Shown piece after piece: positions 51,823 to 61,882 of a stretch of DNA of 64,000 bases. Made by a program: the position numbers and the translations under genes. The DNA comes from Brevibacillus fortis (GTDB lineage Bacteria > Bacillota > Bacilli > Brevibacillales > Brevibacillaceae): assembly GCF_003013395.1 (NCBI RefSeq), contig NZ_PXZM01000003.1, positions 310,001-374,000 of the forward strand. The letters are read 5' to 3'. The notes under the pieces were generated by a model that saw only the letters and a program-made list of their open reading frames with translations, was not told the DNA's origin and did no database searches. Numbering within the stretch: the first letter of the stretch is position 1; every line of letters begins with the position of its first letter.

Positions 51823-53448
51823 TTACGACTCTACGCACGAGAATAGGTCTTGCCTGGAAAAGGCGATATTTTTTACTCTGCCCGTTGAAAGCTCAAAGCC
51901 TTTTCCAGTCCCATCTGCCCCTCTTGTAAATGTTAAGCGCAAAGCCACCAAATTTTCTCCCCCACCTGTGATAAATTCATCATCAGCTGTTTGCACGAGT
52001 GGATGCTTCCCATTTCTGCGGTGAGATAGACACAACAGTCCGTTTTCTTCTATCACTTCATACGTTGTTTCCAGTTCTGTGCATCTGTACTTCCCCGTAT
52101 ATCGGTCTAGTTCTTCCCTGCTTTTGGATGTAGGCCGCCATTTTTCAAACGGGATGTCTCTCGCACCATAACGCATTCCTGCTTGTTTGCCAAGAAATAC
52201 CTCATATTCAAACGGGCCGACTTCAAAGCAATTTCCATACTTATGAACGAGGAGCACAGCCCCATATTCTTGAAGCATGTACAATTGTCCGTCTTTCTTT
52301 ACGATGTCTGCTAAAATGGGCGCATCACCTTTTGTATAATACTTGCCCGGTGCGTCATTTTCATCAAAATCTTCCGTATAAAAATCAGGCATATCAACCA
52401 CTTCTTGATTTGTTTCCTCTTCATATCCCATTACGATCGCCGCGATCTTTTCGGCTGCGACTTCAAGCTGTATGTTTTCCGTATTACTAAAAAGAACGAT
52501 ATCGAGATCATCTTCTGTCATGCGGACGATATAGCTTCTAAAGCCGGCATCAGCACCGCCATGACTGATAAAGGGACGGCCCGCATGCTGATTCGGATCG
52601 TCTACGGAAAGACCTCCTGCGTAATGGCTAATCGTCCCGTCTGAAAGAATTGGGTATGCAAATAACAGCTGAAGTGTCTCTTGTTTGCAAATGACTGGCG
52701 TTTTCAAGTTTTCCATCCACTTCATAAAATCAGTCGCAGTCGTATTGAGAGAGGTTGCGCCATATGTTCCATAGTTTAAGACAGCATGGACAAATTCTGT
52801 TCCGTTGGGTCTATAGGAATCTGCTCGGTTCGAAACGATTTGCCAATACCGATCCTTGAAGCATGTATGCTCCATGCCTAACAGGCCAAAAATACGCTCT
52901 TTGGCAAAATCGTTCAATGTTTGGCCTGCAACTCTTTCCACTATTTCTGCGAGCAAGGTAAAATTGGAGTTGCTGTACATATAGCGAGATAAAGGCGGAA
53001 AATTCAAGTCCGTTTGTGAACGAATCACGCCTTTCGCATCTTCTTGTGTAATGGTGTCATCAATTCTGACCCCTTGTATCATGAGCAATTCCCATTGATC
53101 CCTGATTCCGCTAACATTGTTCATCAGATTCCGGATCGAAACGGGTTCTTGAAATGCTACGAGATCACCGATGTATTCGCGGATATCATCGTCAATCGCG
53201 AGCTTGCCGTCTTCTTGCAACAACAAAATGCACATTACCGTTATTTGTTTGGAAACGGAGGCCACATGAAAAACATTGTCACCTGTTACGGGAAGCTTAT
53301 GTTCAAGATTCGCATAACCGAAGCATTTATCGTAAATGATTTCGCTACCTCTTCTAATCAAAACCTGACCACCTGGACATACACCTTGTCGCCATTGATC
53401 AAAAATTGTATCGATTTTTGCTTCCATGACAGGATTCATTTCTTTCAC
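51823..53448 (-). CDS. serine hydrolase of the beta-lactamase/D-aminopeptidase (S12) family
   Basis: A 541-residue S12-type serine hydrolase. The active site has S64-V-S-K67 in HVASVSKQ, the Y-x-N-like YSNSN near 165 and the H-G-G motif in SHGGADAGF. A C-terminal beta-rich extension of about 150 residues recalls D-aminopeptidase-like proteins. No signal peptide is seen, so it is likely cytoplasmic. GTG at 53448 is favoured (AAGGA seven bases upstream), with ATG at 53439 as an alternative. It begins 13 bp after D-serine dehydratase on the same strand, so a role in D-amino acid peptides or esters is inferred; D-Ala-D-Ala hydrolysis is another option. Confidence 0.82.
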   Translation of the reverse strand: MKEMNPVMEAKIDTIFDQWRQGVCPGGQVLIRRGSEIIYDKCFGYANLEHKLPVTGDNVFHVASVSKQITVMCILLLQEDGKLAIDDDIREYIGDLVAFQEPVSIRNLMNNVSGIRDQWELLMIQGVRIDDTITQEDAKGVIRSQTDLNFPPLSRYMYSNSNFTLLAEIVERVAGQTLNDFAKERIFGLLGMEHTCFKDRYWQIVSNRADSYRPNGTEFVHAVLNYGTYGATSLNTTATDFMKWMENLKTPVICKQETLQLLFAYPILSDGTISHYAGGLSVDDPNQHAGRPFISHGGADAGFRSYIVRMTEDDLDIVLFSNTENIQLEVAAEKIAAIVMGYEEETNQEVVDMPDFYTEDFDENDAPGKYYTKGDAPILADIVKKDGQLYMLQEYGAVLLVHKYGNCFEVGPFEYEVFLGKQAGMRYGARDIPFEKWRPTSKSREELDRYTGKYRCTELETTYEVIEENGLLCLSHRRNGKHPLVQTADDEFITGGGENLVALRLTFTRGADGTGKGFELSTGRVKNIAFSRQDLFSCVES

Positions 53449-53461
53449 CAACCCATCCTTT

Positions 53462-54823
53462 TTATTTCTCTTTGGTTTCCTGACCTTTCGCATAGTACTC
53501 GTCCTGGATGTTCTCCGGCACCATACTCCCACCTGTTGCCCATACGATGTGGGTCGCGTTTTTCATTTTTTCCGTTAGACCTTGCTTCGCCAAATAGTGA
53601 CGCCCTGTCTCCTGCTGAAACAATCTAGCAGGTCCTGGCATGCCAGCCAATGCGGACGGCTCCAATCGAATTGCTTCGTGATCGCGCATGCCACGCAACA
53701 AGGCGTATAGCTCCTCGTCAGCCACTGTAAACACGCCACTCAGCAGGTCCTCCATCATTTTCCCTACCAATCGGGAAGGACGACCAACGGCCAGACCATC
53801 CGCCTCTGTCTTGTTGTCTATCCCAAAATCTTGAACGGAGACTTTATCATGGAGTCCTGTCAGTAAACCTAGCAGCATGCAGGGAGAATGAGTTGGTTCC
53901 GCAAAAAAGCAATGAACATTGTCGCCATAGACGAGCTTCAACCCGTACGCAACACCACCAGGACCACCACCAACTCCACACGGAAGGTAGACGAACAGCG
54001 GGTGATCTCGATCTACTTTTATCTGTTGTTCCTCTAGTTGTCTTTTCAATCGTTCGGCTGCTACTGCATAGCCGAGGAATAATCGTTTGGAATTTTCATC
54101 ATCAATGAAATAGCAGTTCGGATCGGCTTCAGCCTGCTTCCTGCCCTCTTCCACCGCTTTTCCGTAATCCGATGCGTACTCCACTACCTGGACCCCTTCT
54201 GCCCGCAGTAATTCCTTTTTCCATGCTTTGGCGTCTGCTGACATATGTACGGTGACTTGAAAACCGAGCGTAGCACTTATGATCCCAATGCTCAAACCAA
54301 GATTTCCAGTCGAGCCTACTGCAATGGAATAACGGGAAAACAGTTCCCGGAACTCTTCCGAAGCAAAACCAGCATAATCCTTGTCCGTTTGCAGCATCTG
54401 ATATTTTTGGGCCAATTCTTCTGCATGTGCCAGCACCTCGTAGATGCCGCCCCGCGCTTTGATTGAGCCTGCAATAGGCAAATGGCTATCGCATTTTAAC
54501 CAGAGATTCCCCTGTATATTCGACGCAAAGCGAGACTCCAGGTACTTGTGCATCTCTTTTATCGGAACGAGAGGGGACTCGATCAAACCACCAGCTTCTC
54601 TCGTCTCGGGAAAAGCCACTTGAATGAATGAGCCAAAACGCCGCAAACGTTCTTCTGCATCCTGGACTTCCTCTGGCGTAACAAAAAGCGTTGCTTTTGC
54701 GATCTCGTCATAGCCAGGGTTCGTCCAGAACACTTCATCTGTTTCCGTCATGTTATGGAGAATCGGATATTTCGTTTTCCATTCTTCTAATGTTAGCCCT
54801 TCCACCTTTTCATTGTTTACCAT
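53462..54823 (-). CDS. dsdA: D-serine ammonia-lyase
   Basis: PLP-dependent enzyme of 453 residues that converts D-serine to pyruvate and ammonia. The PLP lysine is K122 in [12 protein letters not shown], and the glycine-rich phosphate-binding loop is [15 protein letters not shown]. Other DsdA segments are [18 protein letters not shown] and [13 protein letters not shown]. Length is close to E. coli DsdA (442). ATG at 54823 follows GGGGG-C. No dsdC or dsdX gene lies beside it; instead an S12 hydrolase follows. Confidence 0.9.
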   Translation of the reverse strand: MVNNEKVEGLTLEEWKTKYPILHNMTETDEVFWTNPGYDEIAKATLFVTPEEVQDAEERLRRFGSFIQVAFPETREAGGLIESPLVPIKEMHKYLESRFASNIQGNLWLKCDSHLPIAGSIKARGGIYEVLAHAEELAQKYQMLQTDKDYAGFASEEFRELFSRYSIAVGSTGNLGLSIGIISATLGFQVTVHMSADAKAWKKELLRAEGVQVVEYASDYGKAVEEGRKQAEADPNCYFIDDENSKRLFLGYAVAAERLKRQLEEQQIKVDRDHPLFVYLPCGVGGGPGGVAYGLKLVYGDNVHCFFAEPTHSPCMLLGLLTGLHDKVSVQDFGIDNKTEADGLAVGRPSRLVGKMMEDLLSGVFTVADEELYALLRGMRDHEAIRLEPSALAGMPGPARLFQQETGRHYLAKQGLTEKMKNATHIVWATGGSMVPENIQDEYYAKGQETKEK

Positions 54824-54981
54824 CTTGAACGAGCCCCCTATTCTTCCACTCTTCTTTGTTATTATAACGAAATATTACGAAACTTCTTTTGGAAAACCAA
54901 ATAAAAATAACTGAGGAATCCACTCATTTGATACAATGGTCGTGTTAAAGAAGTCGATTGTACAAAAAGGAAAGTGATAAC

Positions 54982-55479
54982 ATGTATCGCTATACCATAT
55001 GCTTTCTCAAACATAGAAATGGAATACTCATGCTGAATCGCAACAAATCACCGTTGATGGGGCTATGGAATGGCGTAGGCGGTAAGCTAGAGCACGGAGA
55101 GACTCCACTGGACAGTGTCCTTCGCGAGATTCGGGAAGAGACAGGCATTTTGCTAGAAACCGCTTACTACAAAGGGATTGTCTCTTGGCTCGTTGATGGA
55201 AGTCAAGCGGGCGGTATGTATGCATTTCTCGCTGATCTTCCAGAAGACTTCGAGCGCTCTCAAACTCCGCAATTGGTGGAAGAAGGCATACTTGATTGGA
55301 AAGAGCTAGCGTGGATCTTGGATCCAAACAATGCTGGCGTCCCGGAAAACCTTCCCATGTTTTTACCGTACATGCTGGAAGAAGCTGACCCTTGTCAGCA
55401 TTTATTTACGTACGAAAATAACCAGATTGTCAACTATGAAACAGCTCCATTGCCAAAGCCAGTAACGACTGGCTCATAA
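54982..55479 (+). CDS. Nudix hydrolase (8-oxo-dGTP diphosphatase-like)
   Basis: Nudix protein of 165 residues. The Nudix box GGKLEHGETPLDSVLREIREETG (about 34-56) fits G-x5-E-x7-REUxEE. The start YTICFLKHRNGILMLNRNKSP and LMGLWNGVGGKL resemble MutT/YtkD-type nucleotide-pool sanitising enzymes. ATG at 54982 follows GGAAAG at good spacing; the longer frame at 54958 is less likely. An extended -10 TGA-TACAAT lies at 54929-54937. It lies just before an acetyltransferase gene. Confidence 0.85.
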   Translation: MYRYTICFLKHRNGILMLNRNKSPLMGLWNGVGGKLEHGETPLDSVLREIREETGILLETAYYKGIVSWLVDGSQAGGMYAFLADLPEDFERSQTPQLVEEGILDWKELAWILDPNNAGVPENLPMFLPYMLEEADPCQHLFTYENNQIVNYETAPLPKPVTTGS

Positions 55480-55506
55480 AACGCTTGAATCGGAGGAGAA
55501 ACACGG

Positions 55507-55959
55507 ATGGAAATTCGCAAGCTTGCAGTACAGGAACAACCACCAATGGATTTACTCTTATTGGCTGACCCTTCTGTCAGATTGGTGGAAGATTATTTAC
55601 AAAGAGGTCAATGCTATGTCGCTGTTCTGGAGGAGAACATCGTAGGCGTCTACGTGTTGATTCCAACCAGACCGGATACGATTGAACTCGTGAATGTTGC
55701 CGTCGATGAGGCCCATCAAGGAAAGGGCATTGGCAAAAAGCTCGTTCTTGATTCCATTGAAGTAGCGAAGTCTCTTGGGTTTAGGACGATCGAGGTCGGC
55801 ACAGGGAATTCTAGTGTAGGTCAGCTCGCCCTTTATCAAAAGTGTGGATTTCGCATGAATTGGATCGATCGGGACTTTTTCTTGCGGCATTATGAGGAAG
55901 AGATTTACGAAAACGGGATTCAGGTAGTAGATATGGTTCGCCTCTCTCAAGATATTTGA
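55507..55959 (+). CDS. GNAT family N-acetyltransferase
   Basis: A 150-residue acetyltransferase: GQCYVAVLEENIVGVYVLI, NVAVDEAHQGKGIGKKLVLDSIEVAKSLG (acetyl-CoA loop Q-G-K-G-I-G-K) and QLALYQKCGFRMNWI, the classic GNAT core. ATG at 55507 follows GGAGGAG, 27 bp after the Nudix gene on the same strand, so the two may be co-transcribed. Substrate unknown. Confidence 0.88.
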   Translation: MEIRKLAVQEQPPMDLLLLADPSVRLVEDYLQRGQCYVAVLEENIVGVYVLIPTRPDTIELVNVAVDEAHQGKGIGKKLVLDSIEVAKSLGFRTIEVGTGNSSVGQLALYQKCGFRMNWIDRDFFLRHYEEEIYENGIQVVDMVRLSQDI

Positions 55960-56058
55960 GAAGATTGTCTAGAAACAGTGTGAATCATTTGAGTATACAT
56001 AATCTATATTATGTTACTTTATTGTAAGATATCTTTTTATAGGAAAAGGTGATGCCAG

Positions 56059-56859
56059 GTGATCACGCATTTTTCTAATTTAACATTACAAACCGTGTCC
56101 ATCCAAGGGGTACATCAGGTTTACGCAGACCGTCTCGGCTTTCCGATTTCATCTCAATCAGACAAACAAATTACGTTTCAGGTCACACCCCATTTTCGAT
56201 TAACCTTTGAAGAAGTGTATGAGCCGATCTCCCCTGCCCATATTGCTTTTCAAGTACCTTATTCCCTGTTTCATGAATCAGCGAAAAAGATCAAAGAATC
56301 TGGTCTTTTGATTGTTCAATGGGAGGATGGGCATGACATTGATCAGGAAAAGCAACGGATGAACCTGTATTTCCGCGATGGAGACGGGAATCTTCTGGAG
56401 ATTATTGCCCACGAGTATGTGTCAGAAGAAGTCGTCGAGCCATCGACTCCCCTGCACATTATGTATTTACGGGAAGTGGGTTGTCCCGTGGAAAGTGTTC
56501 CTGTTTTTACGCAATGGTTAAAATCGAATATCAGCCTGAAAACATACGAGGATGGCGAAATTTTTAGCTTCGTCATCGGAGGAACGGCACATATTGTAGC
56601 CACATGGAAAAACAGGCCTTGGATTCCCATTGCCATGAAAGCGTTACCACCAAAAATGCACGTCACATTTGGAACACCTGACCAAGCATTCCTGCAAAAA
56701 GTGCGGAGGCGCTTTGAAAAAAGCAATGTCCTGTTCCATTCAGACGCTCATGAGCTTACATTCGTCCGGGGAGGATACTCTTTTTCTGTTATTCATACAC
56801 CCGATTACGCCCCTGACATCCCGAGCAAATTGCAGTTACCGCTTTCCATCTTGCCCTAG
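56059..56859 (+). CDS. VOC (glyoxalase/dioxygenase) family protein
   Basis: A 266-residue protein with a first VOC domain (HFSNLTLQTVSIQGVHQVYADRLGF, FRLTFEE, PAHIAFQVP, YFRDGDGNLLEIIA). The His and Glu metal positions appear in AHIAF and NLLEI. A second domain with a weaker VOC pattern follows from about 130. GTG at 56059 follows AGGTGAT. The reaction cannot be named; the double-domain form occurs in ring-cleaving dioxygenase-like and resistance proteins. Confidence 0.75.
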   Translation: MITHFSNLTLQTVSIQGVHQVYADRLGFPISSQSDKQITFQVTPHFRLTFEEVYEPISPAHIAFQVPYSLFHESAKKIKESGLLIVQWEDGHDIDQEKQRMNLYFRDGDGNLLEIIAHEYVSEEVVEPSTPLHIMYLREVGCPVESVPVFTQWLKSNISLKTYEDGEIFSFVIGGTAHIVATWKNRPWIPIAMKALPPKMHVTFGTPDQAFLQKVRRRFEKSNVLFHSDAHELTFVRGGYSFSVIHTPDYAPDIPSKLQLPLSILP

Positions 56860-56864
56860 CAAAG

Positions 56865-56910
56865 ACAGCGGCAGACAAGGACTTCAAACGTGGTCCCTGA
56901 CTACCGCTGT
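56865..56910. terminator. long imperfect hairpin between convergent genes
   Basis: ACAGCGGCAGACAAGGAC pairs over 18 positions with GTCCCTGACTACCGCTGT, with one mismatch and two wobbles; loop of about ten bases. T-rich sequence follows the plus strand. Confidence 0.7.
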
Positions 56911-56923
56911 TTACACTTTCACG

Positions 56924-58042
56924 CTATCCTCTGGCGACCTTTCTCTTCAAAAGTGGCTCGCGACCTTCGCGTCCTTGTGTTTTCGCAAGGTAGATGGCAT
57001 ATTCTAGCGGGCGAGTGATGGCATTCTTGTACTGCTCCATTGCCCCCATCTCCCGGAAGATTTCCCGAGCTGGTTTGGGATTCACTTCGATCAGCCATGC
57101 GCGACCATCTACATCGATGCCAATATCCAGTCCAAATTCAACCATCCGTCCAAAATGATCCTCGAGTGTTTCCGCTGTTTGAAAAGCAAGCTGCTCGCAA
57201 TCATGCACGATCTGTGCAGTTCGTTCCTCCCCAAACTTTGGCCGGAGAAATACCGAAACAGGGATCGCTTTTCCGCCGCCATGCAGATTAGAGGTTGCAC
57301 TGCGTTCTGGACCTACGCGAATCCCATGACCTGTAATGCTCCATTCACCCTGCCCATTCTTTTGAATCAAGAGACGCATGTCTACTGCACGCGTAGGAAC
57401 CAGCTGCAATCGAAGCCCTTGCTGTACGATGTATTTCTCCTGTCTCGTCCAATGATCCACCCATCTCTGGGCAGCGGCTTTGTCTCTTACTACAGTGGAT
57501 ACTTTCGCCCTTTGTTTGTTCCTGCCGAGCAGTCTCAGTTCGTCGCCACGTTTTTCAATCGACAGGATGTTTCGTCCCCCTGTTCCATTGAGTGGCTTTA
57601 CGTAGAGCAGTGGATGCTTGCCTAGCATGTTGACCAGGCTTTGTCGATTATAGAGGTGGGTCTCCGGAAGCCAACGATGCATTCTGTGGTCCCGATGCAG
57701 CACCTCATGTACACGCCATTTGTTTGCCAATCGATTGTTTGCGTACAAAAAATTACTCGTCTGTCGAAAGGCCACGTAGTTCTTAAATGCCTGTGTCGGT
57801 GTATAACGGTATCGGTCGAATACAGCGTCTGGACGGTCAAATATCCGTGCTTGCCAGCCGCCGTTACTCCCCGGGACATACCCTCTCACCTGCTTGCCAG
57901 ATCCGAGTACATCCTTTGGTGAAAACAAGAAAACGGTACAGCCCAGTTCTTGTCCAGCCTTGAACAGTCGCCGAAAATAGGTTGGCTCTGCAAACCTTTT
58001 GCCTTCCCGCCAAGTCAAAATGCCGATTATGGGTCGTTTCAA
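56924..58042 (-). CDS. YheC/YheD family (ATP-grasp) spore coat-associated protein
   Basis: A 372-residue protein of the YheC/YheD family. The start KRPIIGILTWREGKRFAEPTYFRRL, the middle YVKPLNGTGGRNILSIEKRG (ATP-grasp phosphate-binding loop) and the end FGLDIGIDVDGRAWLIEVNPKP (metal-binding Asp/Glu/Asn) are all present. In B. subtilis YheC and YheD are coat-associated and made during sporulation. The start is TTG at 58042, following GAGGGTGG. A role in coat maturation is inferred from the family. Confidence 0.85.
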   Translation of the reverse strand: MKRPIIGILTWREGKRFAEPTYFRRLFKAGQELGCTVFLFSPKDVLGSGKQVRGYVPGSNGGWQARIFDRPDAVFDRYRYTPTQAFKNYVAFRQTSNFLYANNRLANKWRVHEVLHRDHRMHRWLPETHLYNRQSLVNMLGKHPLLYVKPLNGTGGRNILSIEKRGDELRLLGRNKQRAKVSTVVRDKAAAQRWVDHWTRQEKYIVQQGLRLQLVPTRAVDMRLLIQKNGQGEWSITGHGIRVGPERSATSNLHGGGKAIPVSVFLRPKFGEERTAQIVHDCEQLAFQTAETLEDHFGRMVEFGLDIGIDVDGRAWLIEVNPKPAREIFREMGAMEQYKNAITRPLEYAIYLAKTQGREGREPLLKRKVARG

Positions 58043-58101
58043 AAGACCACCCTCTCTCGTTTCCTCCTTGGCAGTTTATTCAGCCTGTAGTCAAATGGCG
58101 C

Positions 58102-59010
58102 TTATCTCAGCTTCTTTTCCAAGTGAAACAAATCGAGTGGCAACGGGGCCGTAACCTCAATAAGTTCTCCACCGAATGGATGCTCGAATTTGAGTACTGC
58201 GGCGTGTAGCGCTTGTCGCTTAATGAGTTCGCGCTTGCCACCATACAATTCATCCCCCAAGAGCGGGTGCCCAATATAACTGAAGTGAACGCGGATTTGA
58301 TGGGTTCTCCCCGTCTCCAATTGACATTCCACTTTCGTAGCTGTTTGAAAGCGTTCTTCTACCTGGTAATGAGTAATAGCTGTATCTCCGTTTGGTGTGA
58401 CCCTTCTGCGCGTTCCATGATTCCGATCTTTTCCAATGGGCTCATTAATTTTCCCGCGCTCTTTGGGCATTAGTCCCGAAACATACGCGACATAGGTACG
58501 CTTGATTGTGCGCTCACGCAGCATTTCATCTAGCAGTGCAGAGGCCCACGCATGCTTCGCATACAGAACAACGCCTGACGTATCTTGATCCAGCCGATGG
58601 ACATGGCGGACTTTTGCTTCCAAACCCGTACGGAAAAAGTGGCCTGACACGAGATGGTCCAACGTCATATGATGGTGTCGTTCAGTCGGATGTAACAGAA
58701 GGCCAACCGGCTTATTCACGATGAGCAAATGATCATCCTCGTACAAGATCTCGGGAGCTTCACTAGCCGGATCAAGCCCCAAAGGCTCAGGCTTGCACAT
58801 CCGCAGCCGAATTTCCTGCCCTGCTGTTCCCGCAACATGCTGAGCGATAGGTTCACCATCCAGCAGTACTTCTTTGTATTGGAATAAAAGATGGACCTGC
58901 TTGCGAGGCAGCTTCCACTCTTCACGCAGCAGGTTCCCAATCGGAATGGCATCGTCTTTGTCTCGTAAGTGAGCAACGAGCCATTCCCCTTCTTTTTTCA
59001 TGTTTAACAT
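58102..59010 (-). CDS. RluA family 23S rRNA/tRNA pseudouridine synthase
   Basis: Pseudouridine synthase of 302 residues. The catalytic aspartate is D141 in HRLDQDTSG; other motifs are VNKPVGLLLHPTE, TGRTHQIRVHFSYIGHPLLGDELYGG. An S4-like N-terminal region (about 20-70, RKQVHLLFQYKEVLLDGEP) precedes them. The exact RNA target (RluD, RluC or YjbO/YlyB-type) is not clear. ATG at 59010 follows GGGAGATAG. It is next to a thioredoxin gene 33 bp upstream, possibly in one transcript. Confidence 0.9.
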   Translation of the reverse strand: MLNMKKEGEWLVAHLRDKDDAIPIGNLLREEWKLPRKQVHLLFQYKEVLLDGEPIAQHVAGTAGQEIRLRMCKPEPLGLDPASEAPEILYEDDHLLIVNKPVGLLLHPTERHHHMTLDHLVSGHFFRTGLEAKVRHVHRLDQDTSGVVLYAKHAWASALLDEMLRERTIKRTYVAYVSGLMPKERGKINEPIGKDRNHGTRRRVTPNGDTAITHYQVEERFQTATKVECQLETGRTHQIRVHFSYIGHPLLGDELYGGKRELIKRQALHAAVLKFEHPFGGELIEVTAPLPLDLFHLEKKLR

Positions 59011-59043
59011 TTCTTTCTATCTCCCTGTTCTATGTTCATGCAA

Positions 59044-59391
59044 TTACGCTTGCTCGAGTCCTTTACCTACTTGAATGGCACGGTCTAAGAAATGCTCGAT
59101 CTCCTCACGACTTTTTCCGAGCTTGCTGACGAAGCGAACCAGTTCTTTTCCATTTTGGAACGCAATAAAGCTTGGAATCCCGAAGACATCATACTTTTGA
59201 GACAGGTCCGGGAGAGTATCACGGTTGACTTCTATCATATCCAGTTGTTCCTTGTATTTTTCCTCCACGGCAGGCATGAATGGATCAATGCGATGGCAAT
59301 CTGGGCACCAATCCGTGAAGAATTTGACGATGACTGGCTTTGTTGCTGCAATCACTTGCTCGAATTCTGCTTCTGTCTTTATTTCTCTCAT
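59044..59391 (-). CDS. thioredoxin family protein (CPDC active site)
   Basis: Thioredoxin-fold protein of 115 residues. The active site is WC29-P-D-C32 in [14 protein letters not shown] instead of WCGPC, as in YtpP-type proteins; the cis-proline is seen in [10 protein letters not shown]. No signal peptide, so it is cytoplasmic. ATG at 59391 follows GGGAGG, and the frame farther upstream to 59586 lies in the opposite LysR gene. The WCPDC motif suggests a reductase or monothiol-like function distinct from TrxA. Confidence 0.87.
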   Translation of the reverse strand: MREIKTEAEFEQVIAATKPVIVKFFTDWCPDCHRIDPFMPAVEEKYKEQLDMIEVNRDTLPDLSQKYDVFGIPSFIAFQNGKELVRFVSKLGKSREEIEHFLDRAIQVGKGLEQA

Positions 59392-59449
59392 GCTTATCTT
59401 CCTCCCAGAATGATTTGGCAATAGTGTACCACAGGCGGGGGAAATCACT

Positions 59450-60337
59450 CTATATTTTTCCACCCTGCTCGATGAGACATTGCACAAACGCTTCAGCCGG
59501 GCGAGACAATGGTTTGTCCTTTCGATACGCCACGACGAGTGTGCGAGAAGGTTTTGTTTTGATCCGCACATACGTTGGCGGCTCAATCGTTCCGGGTGCG
59601 AGCGTAATCATTTTCGGCGCAAACGACACCCCCATGCCTGCTGCAACAAGTGACTGGACGGTCTGGATGTTGGTGCTCTCGAAAACGATTCTTGGCCGGA
59701 ACCCCGCCTGTTCACAGAGCCGAAGCGAAATCGTGCGGAAGCCTTGTCCTTCTTTTAACAGGATAAAAGGCTGATCGGCTACCTCTGCAAGATCGACTTC
59801 CTTACGTTTGGCGAGCGGATGATTGGATGGTACAGCCAAAAAGATTTCTTCATTGATCGCAGGAATGATCGTAAGCGTAGGCTCACTGATGGGCATGGTT
59901 AGCAGGCTTACATCAATTTTCCCCCGCACGAGCAGCTGCTCCAAATGACTCGACGTTTCTTCCATCAATTGCAGCTCGACACCGGGAAATTGCTGTGTAA
60001 ACGTAGGCAATACCCTAGGCAGCACGTACGCCCCTGTAATCGGTAGACTTCCTACTAGCAATTTGCCGCTTTCTCCTACTGCATAGGCTCGCATTTCCCT
60101 CTCTAGCCCCTCTGACATATCGACGAGCGTCTGCGCCACCTGTACGAAGCGCTGGCCCGCATCAGTCAGTTCTACATGCTGCGGCAAGCGATGGAACAAG
60201 CTGACACCGAGTATTTTCTCCAGCTTCGCAATTTGCTGGCTCAACGAGGGTTGGGCCAAATGTAATCGATTGGCTGCCCGAGAGAAACTGCGTTCTTCCG
60301 CAACAGCGAGTACATAACGAATTTGTCGTAACTCCAT
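59450..60337 (-). CDS. LysR family regulator, divergent from leuCD
   Basis: LysR regulator of 295 residues: N-terminal [43 protein letters not shown] and C-terminal co-inducer domain (from about 90). The shape resembles CynR/CidR-like members. ATG at 60337 follows GGGAGG. The only gene across the 111-bp divergent gap is leuC, so it is a good candidate for leuCD control. A dyad, ATAG-N7-CTAT, lies at 60350-60364. Confidence 0.88.
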   Translation of the reverse strand: MELRQIRYVLAVAEERSFSRAANRLHLAQPSLSQQIAKLEKILGVSLFHRLPQHVELTDAGQRFVQVAQTLVDMSEGLEREMRAYAVGESGKLLVGSLPITGAYVLPRVLPTFTQQFPGVELQLMEETSSHLEQLLVRGKIDVSLLTMPISEPTLTIIPAINEEIFLAVPSNHPLAKRKEVDLAEVADQPFILLKEGQGFRTISLRLCEQAGFRPRIVFESTNIQTVQSLVAAGMGVSFAPKMITLAPGTIEPPTYVRIKTKPSRTLVVAYRKDKPLSRPAEAFVQCLIEQGGKI

Positions 60338-60349
60338 ATAAACCTCCCG

Positions 60350-60364
60350 ATAGGCAAAAACTAT
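60350..60364. promoter_or_regulatory. LysR-type box (T-N11-A dyad) near lysR/leuC
   Basis: ATAGGCAAAAACTAT is a perfect ATAG-N7-CTAT dyad containing T-N11-A, 13 bases before the LysR ATG and about 85 bases before leuC. Position suggests autorepression plus leuC control; weakly supported. Confidence 0.45.
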
Positions 60365-60448
60365 CCTTCTTATAAGTATTATATCTTTGAACTATTCTCT
60401 TTGCCATGTTACAACCTTGTTAAGAGTTTTTGATCGAAGGAGGAAAAC

Positions 60449-61882
60449 ATGATGACAGCCCGTACGATGTTTGAAAAGATTTGGGACAATCACGTTATTC
60501 ACGAAGAGGCAGGCAAGCCGAGCCTTTTGTATATCGACCTGCACCTGGTTCACGAGGTGACTTCACCGCAAGCTTTCGAAGGACTCCGCTTGGCTGGCCG
60601 CAAAGTACGCCGTCCAGAGCTTACCTTCGCGACCATGGACCACAACGTACCGACTGCTGACCGCTTTAATGTCAAAGACCCGATTTCTCGTCAACAAATG
60701 GAAACCTTGACGGCGAACTGTGAGGAATTTGGGATTACACTCGCGGATCTGAATAGCCCTGATCAAGGAATCGTCCACGTCATTGGTCCTGAGCTCGGGC
60801 TTACACATCCAGGCAAAACAATCGTCTGCGGTGACAGCCACACCTCTACTCACGGAGCATTCGGTGCCCTCGCCTTCGGTATTGGTACCAGTGAAGTGGA
60901 GCATGTACTTGCAACGCAATGCTTGCAGCAATCGAAACCAAAAACGATGGAAGTACGCGTGAACGGCGACCTGCCATTCGGTGTCAGTGCAAAAGATTTA
61001 ATTTTGGCGATTATCGCAAAATACGGAACTGACTTTGCAACTGGTTACGTCGTAGAATACACAGGTGCTGCGATCCGCAACCTGACCATGGAAGAACGTA
61101 TGACGGTGTGCAACATGACGATTGAGGGTGGCGCTCGTGCCGGCTTAATCGCTCCTGACCAAACTACTTTTGACTACCTGAAAGGCAAGCGCTACGTCCC
61201 ACAAGGGGAAGATTTCCTTGCAGCTGTCGAGGCTTGGAAAGAGCTGTGCACAGACGAAGGCGCTACATTTGATACCTGTGTAGAAATCGAAGCAGCCGAG
61301 ATCGCTCCGCAAGTTACGTGGGGAACGAGCCCTGGTATGGGTACGAACATTACGAACACTGTTCCAGACCCTGAGTCATTCGAGACAACCGCACAGCGCA
61401 AAGCGGCACAAGATGCTCTGGCGTACATGGATCTTGCGCCTGGTACCCCTATGAGCGACATCAAAATCGATCGCGTGTTTATCGGTTCCTGTACGAACGG
61501 TCGGATCGAGGACCTGCGCAAAGCAGCCGAAGTGGCAAAAGGACGCAAGGTCTCCCCTTCCGTTCACGCAATGGTCGTTCCCGGCTCTCAAGCAGTTAAG
61601 CAGCTCGCTGAACAAGAAGGCTTACACCTCATTTTCCAAGAAGCTGGCTTTGACTGGCGCGAATCTGGTTGCTCCATGTGTCTGGCGATGAACCCAGATA
61701 TCCTGTCCGAGGGTGAGCGTTGTGCTTCTACTTCCAACCGGAACTTCGAAGGACGTCAAGGACGAGGCGGAAGGACACATCTGGTCAGCCCGGAAATGGC
61801 TGCGGCTGCAGCTATCGCAGGTCACTTCGTAGATGTACGTGAATGGAAAAGCGAGAACGTAAGCAAGGAGGTATTCCAATGA
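60449..61882 (+). CDS. leuC: 3-isopropylmalate dehydratase large subunit
   Basis: Aconitase-family large subunit of 477 residues for leucine synthesis (isomerises 2- to 3-isopropylmalate). The [4Fe-4S] ligands are visible in IGSCTNGR and [10 protein letters not shown], and the substrate motif in [30 protein letters not shown] at 60449 has AAGGAGG seven bases upstream. It overlaps leuD by ATGA. LeuA and leuB are not in the flanks. A homoaconitase or citraconate-type role is possible but less likely. Confidence 0.93.
   Translation: MMTARTMFEKIWDNHVIHEEAGKPSLLYIDLHLVHEVTSPQAFEGLRLAGRKVRRPELTFATMDHNVPTADRFNVKDPISRQQMETLTANCEEFGITLADLNSPDQGIVHVIGPELGLTHPGKTIVCGDSHTSTHGAFGALAFGIGTSEVEHVLATQCLQQSKPKTMEVRVNGDLPFGVSAKDLILAIIAKYGTDFATGYVVEYTGAAIRNLTMEERMTVCNMTIEGGARAGLIAPDQTTFDYLKGKRYVPQGEDFLAAVEAWKELCTDEGATFDTCVEIEAAEIAPQVTWGTSPGMGTNITNTVPDPESFETTAQRKAAQDALAYMDLAPGTPMSDIKIDRVFIGSCTNGRIEDLRKAAEVAKGRKVSPSVHAMVVPGSQAVKQLAEQEGLHLIFQEAGFDWRESGCSMCLAMNPDILSEGERCASTSNRNFEGRQGRGGRTHLVSPEMAAAAAIAGHFVDVREWKSENVSKEVFQ

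Noticed and set aside
60338-60448. T-box or leucine leader before leuC
   Set aside because: The gap is only 111 bp and has no specifier stem, antiterminator or terminator hairpin.
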